A DNA stretch of 64,000 nt from Candidatus Brocadia sinica JPN1 (GCF_000949635.1 NZ_BAFN01000001.1:310001-374000), one strand, 5' to 3'; positions 28,230 to 38,127 are shown, numbered from the stretch's first letter. Numbers and translations are program-made. Notes: generated by a model from the sequence alone, not told the origin.

Positions 28230-31010
28230 ATGGCAGACAAAATGATTGATACATCCTGGCATACGATGTCAGTTGATGAGGTAATAAGGAGGCTCGATAC
28301 CAATCCGGATACGGGGCTTAGCAATAGAGAGTCAGATAACCGGCTCAGGAAATATGGATACAATCAATTAGAAGAAAAAGAAGGTGTATCCCCCCTATTG
28401 CTCTTTTTGGAACAATTTAATAACTTTATTGTCTGGGTATTGATCGGAGCCGCCATAATCTCCGGTGTTTTAGAGGAGTGGGTCGATGCATTAGCCATTA
28501 TTGCCATTGTTATCATTAATGCTATTATCGGGTTTATTCAGGAATACCGTGCCGAGAAATCCCTTGCAGCCTTACAAAAAATGTCTGCGCCTTTTTCGAG
28601 GGTAATGCGTGAAGGCGAACTACATTCGATCCCCTCACGGGAAATTGTACCAGGGGATATGGTACTGCTCGAGGCCGGGGATTATGTCCCTGCTGACGGT
28701 AGATTATGTTCTTCCTTTAGCCTGAATACCCAGGAAGCCTCTCTTACCGGGGAATCTACGCCGGTAAGCAAATCCATAGAACCGCTCCCAAATCCCTCAT
28801 TACCCATTGGCGACAGAAAAAATATGGTATTCATGGGTACTTCGGTAACAAATGGTAAAGGAACGTGTGTTGTTGTAACCACCGGCATGCACACCGAGTT
28901 AGGGAAGATTGCGGGTCTTATCCAGGAAGCAGGAAAGGAAGAAACCCCCCTTCAGCGCAAACTCGAAGTCTTTGGAAAAAAGTTAGTCTATCTGTGTTTA
29001 GGGATTGTAACGCTCGTATTTCTTTTAGAGTTATGGCGGAAAGACCCGTTATTGGAGGCATTTCTCATATCAGTGAGCCTTGCCGTAGCTGCCATCCCGG
29101 AGGGCCTGCCGGCCATCGTGACAATCGCTCTGGCATTGGGGGTACAACGCATGGTGAAGCGACATGTATTAATTCGAAAACTACCGTCTGTAGAGACCCT
29201 GGGGTGTGCTACGGTCATTTGCTCGGACAAGACAGGTACCCTTACACAAAACGAGATGACCGTAAGGAAGATGTTTGTCAACGGAAAGACTGTTGACATC
29301 TCAGGAACGGGTTACGCCCCGGAAGGAAATTTCACGTTCAATAATATGCCTCTTTCAGAAATCGATAAGCGAATGGTAACGTGTGTTCTGGGCATAGGTG
29401 TATTATGTAACAATGCCCATCTGAAAAGAGATAATACTACGTGGAAGGTTATTGGAGACCCCACAGAAGGTGCTATTTTGAGTGCAGCGGCGAAAACAGG
29501 TATCTGGAAGGAAAGTTTACAGAAAAAATTTCCCCTTCTTTCCGAGATTCCCTTTGATTCTGACCGTAAAAAAATGTCCACTATCAGAAATACACCCCAC
29601 GACACCATGCTCGTCTGTGAAAAAGGTGCGCCAGATGTCATCTTAAAAGATTGTACAAAGATTTTCATGGGAGGAGAAATAAGAGACCTGACAAAAGATG
29701 ATGTTCAGGTTATCCTGGAAGAAAACAACAAGATGGCCGGTGCGGCCCTGCGCGTGCTTGGCATCGCATTCAAATTGCCCGACCGGGAAATTACCAACCC
29801 CACCCCCGCTGATGTGGAAAAGGACATGATCTTTGCGGGATTATTAGCCATGATTGACCCACCCAGACCCGAAGTCAAAGACGCCGTTGCGATCTGTCAT
29901 AAGGCAGGCATAAAGACTGTTATGATCACAGGAGACCATAAGAATACGGCCAGGGCGATTGGGGAGGAACTGGGATTTCTCGGCAACAACGTAAAGGCTA
30001 TCGATGGGGTGGAACTGGACTCACTCCCTGATGAAATTTTGGAAAAGGAGGTATCAAGGATAGCCGTATATGCACGTGTTTCTGCCGAGCACAAGCTCAG
30101 GATAGTGAAGGCATGGAAGAAACAGGGCGAGGTTGTAGCCATGACCGGTGACGGTGTAAACGATGCACCTGCCGTAAAGGAAGCAAGTATCGGTGTATCG
30201 ATGGGTATAACGGGTACGGATGTCACAAAAGAGGCCTCTGATATGATTATAACAGATGACAATTTTGCTTCCATCGAAGCCGCTGTCGAAGAAGGAAGGG
30301 GAATTTATGATAATATAAAGAAATCAATCCACTACCTGCTTTCATGTAATGCAGGAGAGATTTTTACGATGCTATTTGCCTCGATATTCAATCTTCCTTT
30401 ACCTTTATTCCCTATACAGATATTATGGATTAATATCGCAACGGACGGATTACCGGCATTGGCCCTAGGTGTCGACTCAGTAGACCCTGATATCATGAAA
30501 AGGCCGGCAAGAAGGTCTGCTGAACAAATTATAGATAGAAATCTTGGCATACTGATACTATTCCAGGGTTTTATCATTGCCACCGGTACCTTATTGGCTT
30601 ATTTATATATTTTGTATTACACAAGTAGCGCGAAACCTGGTTATCTATATTATTGGTTTACTAACGAAATGATACCGTGTGCGTTCGGCGGTGAGCTACT
30701 TGGTGACAAAGAACGGGCAAGGACGGTTGCTTTCTGTGTAATGGTCATCTCCCAATTATTTCACTCTTTGAACTGCAGAAATGCAAAGCTTTCATTATTT
30801 AAAATCGGTATTTTTACCAATAAAAAACTTCTGTTGGCAATTGGACTTTCATTGACCATGCAGGTCGCCATCGTTTATATTCCTTTCTTTGAAGATATCT
30901 TTAAGGTAACACCATTAGGATTAAAGGACTGGATTATAGTCTTTGGATTTTCTTCTCTTATTTTTGTCATCATGGAGCTAGTTAAATGTTTTAAAAGGGA
31001 AAGGTCATAA
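28230..31010 (+). CDS. P-type cation ATPase (Ca2+/Mn2+, SERCA/PMR1-like)
   Basis: The 926-residue protein has the cation-ATPase N domain (WHTMSVDEVIRRLDTNPDTG), the TGES loop in SLTGESTPVSK, phosphorylation site CSDKTGTLTQNE near residue 333, KGAPD, MITGDHKNTAR and MTGDGVNDAPAVKEA. The M4 segment AVAAIPEGLPAIVTIALALG carries the PEGLP of Ca2+-type pumps (heavy-metal P1B pumps would have CPC). It has ten predicted TM helices. It pumps a divalent cation, most likely Ca2+ or Mn2+, out of the cytoplasm. Confidence 0.92.
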   Translation: MADKMIDTSWHTMSVDEVIRRLDTNPDTGLSNRESDNRLRKYGYNQLEEKEGVSPLLLFLEQFNNFIVWVLIGAAIISGVLEEWVDALAIIAIVIINAIIGFIQEYRAEKSLAALQKMSAPFSRVMREGELHSIPSREIVPGDMVLLEAGDYVPADGRLCSSFSLNTQEASLTGESTPVSKSIEPLPNPSLPIGDRKNMVFMGTSVTNGKGTCVVVTTGMHTELGKIAGLIQEAGKEETPLQRKLEVFGKKLVYLCLGIVTLVFLLELWRKDPLLEAFLISVSLAVAAIPEGLPAIVTIALALGVQRMVKRHVLIRKLPSVETLGCATVICSDKTGTLTQNEMTVRKMFVNGKTVDISGTGYAPEGNFTFNNMPLSEIDKRMVTCVLGIGVLCNNAHLKRDNTTWKVIGDPTEGAILSAAAKTGIWKESLQKKFPLLSEIPFDSDRKKMSTIRNTPHDTMLVCEKGAPDVILKDCTKIFMGGEIRDLTKDDVQVILEENNKMAGAALRVLGIAFKLPDREITNPTPADVEKDMIFAGLLAMIDPPRPEVKDAVAICHKAGIKTVMITGDHKNTARAIGEELGFLGNNVKAIDGVELDSLPDEILEKEVSRIAVYARVSAEHKLRIVKAWKKQGEVVAMTGDGVNDAPAVKEASIGVSMGITGTDVTKEASDMIITDDNFASIEAAVEEGRGIYDNIKKSIHYLLSCNAGEIFTMLFASIFNLPLPLFPIQILWINIATDGLPALALGVDSVDPDIMKRPARRSAEQIIDRNLGILILFQGFIIATGTLLAYLYILYYTSSAKPGYLYYWFTNEMIPCAFGGELLGDKERARTVAFCVMVISQLFHSLNCRNAKLSLFKIGIFTNKKLLLAIGLSLTMQVAIVYIPFFEDIFKVTPLGLKDWIIVFGFSSLIFVIMELVKCFKRERS

Positions 31011-31110
31011 AAATATTCTTAAATTTCAAATAGCTTTAGAATAGTATAGCTTTCAAACAATCTTGTTGTTCTTACATTTAAATTTTTCGTAACGAAAGGA
31101 GAATTGGAGT

Positions 31111-31653
31111 ATGTTGAATAAGAAATTTGTGGGAATAGTTTCTTTTGCGGTTATATCTGTTAGTGTAATGATACTTGGAGGAAATTTTGTTTATGCAGAG
31201 GAAGAAACACACAAACATAGTGAAAAGGCTCTTGCACCCGAACATAAAACTGTTGAACCGCCCATGTGTCCCACGTGCAAACAAGTACGTTTAAGTCCAG
31301 TGAAGGGAAAGACACTCGCTGCAATGCCCATGGTTTGTCCAGATTGCAAGAACGAGATAGGAGAGGTTGCAGTTCATCATTGTGATAAGTGCGGCAAAGA
31401 CGTCTTGGCATGCGTAATTTGTCGGAGCACTTCAGCCGAGTTAAAAGCAGCAACTATGGAAGGGAAATGCCCCAAATGCAAAGAAGTACGTGTAAGACCT
31501 ATCAAGGGGAAGACATTGGCAAAGTGGGAGATGCAGTGCCCCGATTGTAAAAAAACATCAAAAGAATGGCTCGTTGAACATTGTGATAAATGTGGTGTTG
31601 ATTTCTTAGTTTGCCCAATTTGCAAAAAGGAACAGGAGAAACTAACAAAATAG
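31111..31653 (+). CDS. Exported protein with eight CxxC motifs (paralogue B)
   Basis: ATG after CGAAAGGAGAATTGGAGT. 180 residues, the same length as paralogue A at 24109 and aligned to it without gaps. Signal VSFAVISVSVMILGGNFVYA, then EEETHKHSEKALAPEHKTVE, then two halves CPTCK...CPDCK...CDKC...CVIC and CPKCK...CPDCK...CDKC...CPIC. Conserved blocks GKTLAAMPM and EIGEVAVHHCDKCGKDV are shared. The function is unknown; spacing of Cys pairs suggests two or more zinc-ribbon-like knuckles. Confidence 0.72.
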   Translation: MLNKKFVGIVSFAVISVSVMILGGNFVYAEEETHKHSEKALAPEHKTVEPPMCPTCKQVRLSPVKGKTLAAMPMVCPDCKNEIGEVAVHHCDKCGKDVLACVICRSTSAELKAATMEGKCPKCKEVRVRPIKGKTLAKWEMQCPDCKKTSKEWLVEHCDKCGVDFLVCPICKKEQEKLTK

Positions 31654-31697
31654 GTTTAAATATTTTCTAAAATTAGCTTTTTAAAAAGGAGATGTCA

Positions 31698-32512
31698 GTT
31701 CACGGGAGATCAGCCTGTTTTTCCATCAAGATTTTTATCTTTACGAGAACAATGTTACCGATACAGCGCTCTATGAACCCCGATTGCAAGCGATTCTTCA
31801 TTACAAAGATTATCGCTACTTCCTGATTAATGCCCGGAACGGTGCTGAAGCCGGGGTAGAAGAGTGGGCCGTTGGAATCAAGGAATACAAAGGAGCGGAG
31901 GGTACATGGCGGGACGCGGAAGACGGACATCTCGGCATGAACCCGATTGCTCAGGGCTCGGTAGACTCTACCATCGCTATCAGGATGGTGTTGCCTGCCA
32001 ATGACAGGACTACCTGCTATTACTGGATCGCGGCCGGGACGAAATACAGAGAGGTAAAAGTCCTCAATGCCATCGCTCTGGAGAAAACGCCGGCTGAGCT
32101 GATCGACCGCACAAATAATTACTGGCGGTTGTGGGTAACCAAAAGCCTTCCAGATTTTGCTGATCTGCCGCATAAGGTGGTCGAACTCTACCAACGCAGC
32201 CTCTTGATTCTCCGCACGCTGACCGATAATCACGGTGGCATCATCGCCGCCAATGACTCAGACCTCTTGCAATTTGGACGCGATACCTACAGCTACATCT
32301 GGCCTCGTGACGCGGCACGCGGGGTGTATGCCCTCATTCGGGCGGGATACATAGACATGCCGCGCAATTTCTTCCGTTTTTGTGCCGATGTCATAACCGA
32401 CGAAGGCTATCTCCTGCATAAATACAACCCGGATGGAAGTCTGGGCAGTTCCTGGCATCCGTGGTACGCCCGTGAGCAGATGGAGATACCTATTCAGGAG
32501 GATTCAACGCTT
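31698..32512 (+). pseudogene. Truncated duplicate of the GH15 glycosidase gene
   Basis: 31698-32473 repeats 11068-11843 with only two differences that I noticed. Both ends are cut. It continues with GAGCAGATGGAGATACC and resumes homology at CAGGAGGATTCAACG before breaking into unrelated DNA at about 32512. The extra 21 bp encode EQMEIPI, normal for GH15 but missing from the longer copy. Neither copy is the full ancestral gene. Confidence 0.88.
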
Positions 32513-33490
32513 CGTATTTATCAGGGACGCCGCCTTCGATCTTCAGGAGTTTGGATATGCGTTCGATCTGTGATTCCGCCTCGACAAGTTCCTGCTTATA
32601 CTTTTCTGCGTTCTGTTTATAGACAGCCTCTTTGATTTTGGCAGTGACCAGCAGAGACGCAAGGCCTTGCGTCTCTTTGTTCTGTATACCCAGCCCCTCC
32701 ACGGCGCTTTTGTGGAATTGTTTAACGGTGTCGTCCGACCAGTTATTTTGCCGTGCCACGCCGTCAATCTCTAAGGCGTCTTCAATGGACAGCTTGCCGG
32801 TGTCGACGAGGCCATTCAGGGAGGGCATGAGTTGGATGTCGGGCGGTTCGACCTGGCTCACCACAGGCTTGACAGATTCAGAGGACGGTTGTATAATATT
32901 TTTAGAAGGGTTACGGAGCGTCTCGGACGTGTCAGAAGAGGTCTCCCCCAAGGGCCCAGCGGGAAGCATATCATTCGTCGCGACTCTTTTTTTATACATT
33001 GTGGTTGGTACTAATTTACCCTTTCCCGTTCTCATTTCCTCGTAAACATAGATTGTTTCATTTACCTTTTTCTGATACGCAATCGTTTCCACGTCCTTTT
33101 CGGTTTCGCCTTTACCAATAGTATCTGCCGTATCAATAATCCATGGTATTAATTCGATATCCTCTTTGGTAATCGCTATCTGTTGTTTTGCCTCTTCTGT
33201 TTTAGGATCGCCATGTCTTTTAAAAATATGCCTGATGGCGTAGTTGTCGATTACACGTTTATATCCATCAACATCTAGCCCAGTTGCCTTTTTAATCCGA
33301 TCTGCTTCAATGTGATCTATCACCCCATAATCTACCGCACGTTTTTTGTTCGACAACTTACTTACTGCGTAATCATACAACTCTGCAATCTGCTTCCTTA
33401 TACCTTCATAGTTCCTTTGTCCCAGGATTTCCTTGCGGCCTGACTGGCTTGCTTCCTGGGTTGCTTGTGCTTCTTTTGCCTGTTGTGTTA
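32490..33490 (-). CDS. Phage-associated nuclease-like protein (PBECR/MuF-C-terminal type), 5' end degraded
   Basis: The frame runs from about 33490 (ITQQAKEAQATQEASQSGRK) to a stop at 32490; TTG at 33380 is the first start candidate and gives 296 residues. The core YAIRHIFKRHGDPKTEEAKQ ... ITKEDIELIPWIIDTAD ... TIYVYEEMRTGK...TTMYKK resembles the Barnase/EndoU/colicin/RelE-like nuclease domains attached to phage MuF proteins. The C terminus is helical and Gln/Glu-rich. It abuts the truncated GH15 copy at its 3' end. It is probably a prophage remnant rather than an active toxin. Confidence 0.55.
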
Positions 33491-34220
33491 TGCCTCTGGT
33501 AAATGGATGAATAATGCCGGGATGTTTTGCCCGATCGATATTCCTGCCCCAAGTATGTTTTCTTTGAACGAGCCAGGCGGGATTCCTTCATGTAGTCTTT
33601 CGAGCTCGATGCCTGATCCCTGGAAGACGTCTTTGCCGTACTGCTTGATTGTTTCCGACCCTGCGATGTCTCCAACGATCTGTGCAAGACCTCCAATCGA
33701 CTGTGTGGCTGCGAAGGCGGTAGCTGACGGGATCTTCCTAAATACGTCAAAGATACTATCTGTGGGATCGATTCCGGATTTACGATTTCAGATTTGGGAT
33801 TTCGGATTTTCTATATCCGCATTCCGCCATCCACATTTTGTGCCTGATAATCCTTCCTGATCTTCTCGGCAGCGTCCAGCGGTTCCATTTTTTATCAATG
33901 ATATAAGAATGGAATACCCGGAGCCATGTCGCCTTTTCTTCCTCTTCCAATACCCCGCCGAATTGCTGTTTGAAATCGATGTCGAAGAGTTCACGGGCGG
34001 CCTTGTAGTTGGGGCGGTTCGTGATCTCCTGGTTGCGCTGGAGTTCTTCGATGGCCTTGTTCTTATCGGCAAGGGATATCCCATCGGCGGATATGACGTC
34101 TTCCTGCGTAAGGCTATAGGGGTCGGAGTTGATACGATACAGGAGTTTGTTATAAATATCCGGGTCGCAGACCTGCGCTCTACTGGCAGCCCTGACCTTC
34201 GCAATTCGAGGGGTAGGCAA
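33488..34220 (-). pseudogene. Decayed phage gene fragments
   Basis: Two pieces can be read. From 34220: DPDIYNKLLYRINSDPYSLT ... RNQEITNRPNYKAARELFDI ... ATWLRVFHSYIIDK, where an A6 tract (complement of 33888-33893) breaks the frame; the shifted frame goes on EPLDAAEKIRKDYQAQNVDG and stops. From about 33795: KSGIDPTDSIFDVFRKIPSA ... GGLAQIVGDIAGSETIKQYG ... PALFIHLPEA, stop at 33488. The pieces are separated by an AAATCCGAAATCCC-type filler repeat (33781-33815). These look like parts of a large phage structural or internal protein. Confidence 0.5.
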
Positions 34221-34256
34221 ACCGCTAAGCCAGCAAATTCAAGGGATCATATAAAA

Positions 34257-35981
34257 ACAGGTTGTCCGAGAATGTGGTCAATAAATAAGAAGAAAAGACA
34301 CAGTAAATTGCGTGTAAATTAAATGCGATCTATAAACAAACCAGGAAAAGGTTAAAATTTTTCCATTCAAAGCATACTTTTGTATATTCGTATGAAAAAG
34401 TACACGAAACTGCCCAATGAGAGATTGTTTTCCTTACATCATCTTATACCGTTGCGGGTTTTATTCCCAGTTTCAGCATCTTTTTTAAATTCCAACCAAT
34501 ACACATCAGGTTAAACTCTGCGCGTACTTTTTCCAGACCGCGTAAGAGAAAGTTTCGATATCCTACATTAAATTTCAAATGCCCAAAGATTGGTTCAATG
34601 ATATATTGACGCATAAAATATTTTCGTTTCCCATGATCAGACACCAGCTTCTCTCTCATCTTTTGTAAAACCGGACATACATAATTATCACTTGCCGAAT
34701 CATATTTAAAATTACTGTAGTGATACCGGTTCTCCTCTTTTTCGTATTCTCCTGACTTGTATTGCTGAAAATTACTGTCAGGTACATATCCATCTATTTC
34801 TCTTTGCTCTAAATACTCATAATTTGCATAGCTCCCGTATCCACAATCTGCCGCTACTTCTTTAACTTTTTCCTGCGTGTTTAACTCTGTCTGCTCTATC
34901 ACCGGTTTCAACTGGTTCCGGTCATTCGCCTCTGTTACTGCTTCCCCTGCTACGATAATCCCTGATTCGGTTACTGCTGCCTGACAATTGTATCCAGGAC
35001 GAATGTCTTTGCTCCCTCCTGATTTCATGTGATTGGCGTCCGTGTCGGTGAGATTGATCTTCTCCCGGTTCTCTTCCTTCATAATCTCTAGTGCCTCTTC
35101 GATCTTACTCTTCAGGTGGGTGCGGTCTGAAAGCCTCTTTTGCAATACCTCTTGCCCTGGATCTATTTTGCAGCGGTCGTCTTCCTGATTGTCAATGTTC
35201 TCCGCCTCCTTCAATATGCTGGCTATCTCTCCGGTTATTTCTGACAACCATTTCTCAAACCCTGCTTTATCTTTTGTCCGCTTTGCTGAGGCATTGCCTT
35301 TTATCTTTGTTCCATCCAGGTATATCTTCCCTATCTGGGTATAGCCTAATGTACTGAATATCCTTACGATATCAACAAAATACCTCTCTATCTCTTTGAG
35401 ATTATTCTTCCGAAAATCACTGATCGTTCGATGATCCGGTGTATAGCTCTGCATCAGATAGATAAATATATGGCCACTCAGACACCTCTCTGCCAACTTC
35501 CTGCTACTGCGTACCCCGGTTGCATACCCGTAAAAAAGCACACTCAAGAGCAACTTCGGATGATACGTTCGCTGACCCAAAAAAGAATATTTGGCCTCTA
35601 TTGCTTCAGTATCTAATGAAAATACGACCTCTTTCACTAATCGGCACAGATGGTCTTTCGGTAGTACCGTTTCTATGTAGTCCAAAAACGATTCCGGAGT
35701 AAATCCTATCAGGGGTCTCTGAAATTCATGGAAGGGCTTAAATTTAGCCATGTGAGTGATTCTCCTCTGTTTTATATTCTCTGGTAAGGTAATTATCGCA
35801 ATGGATGGATTGTTCGGTAATATGGGTGACTCAAAGAAAAGTTTTAACTGCTTGGCGTGGTTTTGCTGTGTAGATTTCATTTAGTTTTATTATATCATTG
35901 AACTTCATAATCGCAACCGATTTACCCTCTTTTCCTGGCTAAATACTAAGAAAAAAAGGACGGCATTCTCGGACAGCCTGT
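34257..35981. mobile_element. IS1182-type insertion sequence
   Basis: Terminal inverted repeats CAGGTTGTCCGAGAATG (from 34258) and the complement CAGGCTGTCCGAGAATG (ending about 35980) differ at one position. The single transposase is intact. The element is about 1.72 kb, as expected for the family. It separates phage debris on the left from a cas1 fragment on the right. No clear target duplication is visible. Confidence 0.85.
34444..35751 (-). CDS. IS1182-family transposase
   Basis: ATG at 35751 (MAKFKPFHEFQRPLIGFTPE) is preceded by AGAGGAGA at good spacing; an upstream ATG at 35880 lacks this. 435 residues with N-terminal DUF772-like region (SFLGQRTYHPKLLLSVLFYG), DDE core (YLDGTKIKGNAS; ADCGYGSYANYEYLEQREID) and C-terminal helix FGHLKFNVGYRNFLLRGLEK. 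It appears complete and potentially active. Confidence 0.92.
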   Translation of the reverse strand: MAKFKPFHEFQRPLIGFTPESFLDYIETVLPKDHLCRLVKEVVFSLDTEAIEAKYSFLGQRTYHPKLLLSVLFYGYATGVRSSRKLAERCLSGHIFIYLMQSYTPDHRTISDFRKNNLKEIERYFVDIVRIFSTLGYTQIGKIYLDGTKIKGNASAKRTKDKAGFEKWLSEITGEIASILKEAENIDNQEDDRCKIDPGQEVLQKRLSDRTHLKSKIEEALEIMKEENREKINLTDTDANHMKSGGSKDIRPGYNCQAAVTESGIIVAGEAVTEANDRNQLKPVIEQTELNTQEKVKEVAADCGYGSYANYEYLEQREIDGYVPDSNFQQYKSGEYEKEENRYHYSNFKYDSASDNYVCPVLQKMREKLVSDHGKRKYFMRQYIIEPIFGHLKFNVGYRNFLLRGLEKVRAEFNLMCIGWNLKKMLKLGIKPATV

Positions 35982-36033
35982 CAAATTGTGACCGAACGGG
36001 GCTCTGGTTAATAGGGGCAATTGTTGCGGCTAA

Positions 36034-36423
36034 AGTGAACTATCATCGCTCCTCTATGGATTGGGTTTCGATCCATACCTTGCTTATTATCATAGTATTG
36101 ACTATGGAAGGGCATCCCTTGCCTCTGACCTCATGGAAAAATTCCGGGCGCCGGTGGCCGACCGGCTGACCCTGAATCTCATGAATAACAGGGTTTTCGG
36201 ACAAGAGGACTTTTACTCAAATCCCAATGAAGGAGTATATCTCAGGCGTGAGGCATTGAAGCGGTATTTCGTGGAATACGAAGGCATGCTCAATCGTGAG
36301 TTTATCCGGCAAGAAACCGAGGAAAATACCACATTCCAAAAGTGCTTTCGTCTTCAGACGGAAAGACTGGCTTCCTGTATTCAAAATACTATACCGTATA
36401 TTCCATTTGAGCTTGGAATATAG
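36034..36423 (+). pseudogene. Fragment of a second cas1 (C-terminal half)
   Basis: The fragment reads SSLLYGLGFDPYLAYYHSID, then YGRASLASDLMEKFRAPVAD and RLTLNLMNNRVFGQEDFY. It has the Cas1 active-site region (catalytic His of YYHSIDYGR, Asp of SDLMEKFRAP) and the DRLxLxLxNxRV helix. The N-terminal half is missing and the IS1182 end lies 50 bp upstream. The sequence is unlike the complete I-B-like cas1 at 50665 and resembles Cas1 of other type I or III systems. It is a relic of another CRISPR-Cas locus. Confidence 0.8.
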
Positions 36424-36668
36424 CCCGGTTACAAAATTAACCACCCTTCTCCTTCGCGAGGCAATGTCATTGAATTAAGGGGAAGAAGTAATAAATATCG
36501 GTGAAAAGGCCGATAAAATATGGTAAAATCAGGCAAATTATACCATAGACCATAACTTTGTCATAGGAGAAAAAAGGTGAAGAAAATAGTAAGAAAAATA
36601 GTAAACATGAATGGATTTGGTATCGAGATCGCTTTTGCCAAAACCATGCCAAAGCAGTAATAGAAGCC

Positions 36669-37500
36669 ATGAAAAACAAATTATGTTCTCTCGAATTCGT
36701 TGAACAGCACAAAAAAAGCAAAAACGACTTTATTCGTAACAGGAAACTGAATTTTACGAACCTTGTCTTATTTATTTTACAGCGAGGAAAAAGCTCATTA
36801 TAAAGGGAATTAGATACGTTTTTTGCATTCGTGGAAAGGGGCAAGGAAATAACGGCGAATGCATTTTTACGCATGCACGTAAGAAATTATGTCCGGAGGT
36901 ATTTGTATCACTGAACGATGTATTGGTGGAGAGTTTTTATCATACGGCACCTTGGACATCAAAAACAGGGATAAGGAGGATATTAGCAGTAGATGGAAGC
37001 CGTCTGGAGCTTCCGAATAACACGGAGGTGGTAGAGGCATTTGGGAGGGCAAACAAACAGCCGGATGCAAAACCGCTGGGGATAGTATCAGCGCTGTTTG
37101 ATGTGGTCAATAAGGTGGTACTGGATAGTAGTATTAATCCTGCAAATGCCAGTGAGAATCATCTTGCGTTTTACCATTTAGGGAAGGTAAGGCATGGCGA
37201 TCTGGTAATCCTTGACAGGGGTTATAAATGTTTATGGCTTATGCTGGGAATAGTGCAAAAGGGAGCAGATTATCTCATTCAGCTTCCCGTAAATGCGTTC
37301 AAAGGAGTAGAGCTTTTTAAGAAAACGGAGGGGAGAAAATACGAGTATCAAGAGAATAGAACCTCGGCATTATCTTTTGTAAAGGAAGGATTGATTGCTT
37401 TATTTACGGGAGTATCTTTGATCCAAGTTTTAACTCACCTGAAAGAAAAAATAATAAAAAACATTTTACCTATTAGAATAGCTTCTAAAATCTGCTTTTG
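36669..37500 (+). pseudogene. IS4-type DDE transposase remnant
   Basis: A broken N-terminal part (MKNKLCSLEFVEQHKKSKND, FTNLVLFILQRGKSSL then stop and frame changes) is followed by an open part from 36923. The latter has the IS4 signatures ILAVDGSRLELPN (first Asp) and GDLVILDRGYKCLW (second Asp region). The C-terminal Glu motif is missing, and the fragment runs into unrelated sequence near 37430. No inverted repeats were identified. Confidence 0.75.
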
Positions 37501-37528
37501 TGATAATATTTGACCGGAGGGTAAATTC

Positions 37529-37963
37529 ATGGACATCTTTATGAAGGCTGCAATCGATGAGGCAAAATCCGGACTGTGTGAGGGTGGAATTCCTATTGGC
37601 TCTGTTCTCGTGAAGGACGGAAAGATTATTGGAAGGGGGCATAATAAACGTGTGCAGGAAAACAATCCCATCATGCACGCTGAAATTAATTGTCTGTATA
37701 ATGCCGGGAGGATTGGCAGATACCGTGAAACAGTCCTTTATTCCACCTTGATGCCCTGCTATCTTTGCGCCGGTGCAGTCGTTCAGTTTGGAATTAAGAA
37801 GGTGATTGTAGGAGAATCAAAGACCTTTGCCGGCGCAAAAGCATTTATGGAATCACATAGGGTAAAGATCGTTGATCTAAACCTCGATGAATGCAAGCAG
37901 TTAATGAAAGATTTTATCCAAAAGAATCCAGAGCTTTGGAACGAGGATATTGGAGAGCTATAG
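37529..37963 (+). CDS. Cytosine deaminase-like nucleoside deaminase
   Basis: 144 residues. The zinc site HAEINC (His/Glu, about residue 51) and PCYLCAGAVVQFGI (two Cys) define the CMP/dCMP deaminase fold. Length, the STLMPC motif and the C-terminal NPELWNEDIGEL match the yeast Fcy1-like cytosine deaminase group. It converts cytosine to uracil in pyrimidine salvage. GGAGGGT precedes the ATG. It lies between IS debris and gnd. Confidence 0.85.
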   Translation: MDIFMKAAIDEAKSGLCEGGIPIGSVLVKDGKIIGRGHNKRVQENNPIMHAEINCLYNAGRIGRYRETVLYSTLMPCYLCAGAVVQFGIKKVIVGESKTFAGAKAFMESHRVKIVDLNLDECKQLMKDFIQKNPELWNEDIGEL

Positions 37964-37989
37964 CCAGGTAAAAAGGAGATAATAAGAAA

Positions 37990-38127
37990 ATGTATACAAA
38001 TAAAACCAATGAGGACAGGTTTGAAGAACTTGAAAACAAGCTTACTGAAATTAGAAAACTATCATTAGGCACACTTCTCCTGGCAAAAGAACTATGGAAA
38101 GATAAACTAAAACAAAAATTGGTCTAA
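37990..38127 (+). CDS. Small protein, 45 residues
   Basis: ATG at 37990 follows AAAAAGGAGATAATAAGAAA, a strong ribosome binding site. The peptide begins MYTNKTNEDRFEELENKLTE and is amphipathic, with a helix or short coiled coil (LLLAKELWKDKLKQKLV). It is 26 bp after the deaminase stop and likely co-transcribed. No family recognised. Confidence 0.5.
   Translation: MYTNKTNEDRFEELENKLTEIRKLSLGTLLLAKELWKDKLKQKLV

Noticed and set aside
33465-33860. Plus-strand frames opposite the phage remnants
   Set aside because: Shadows of the minus-strand coding pieces, which have coherent protein-like sequence.
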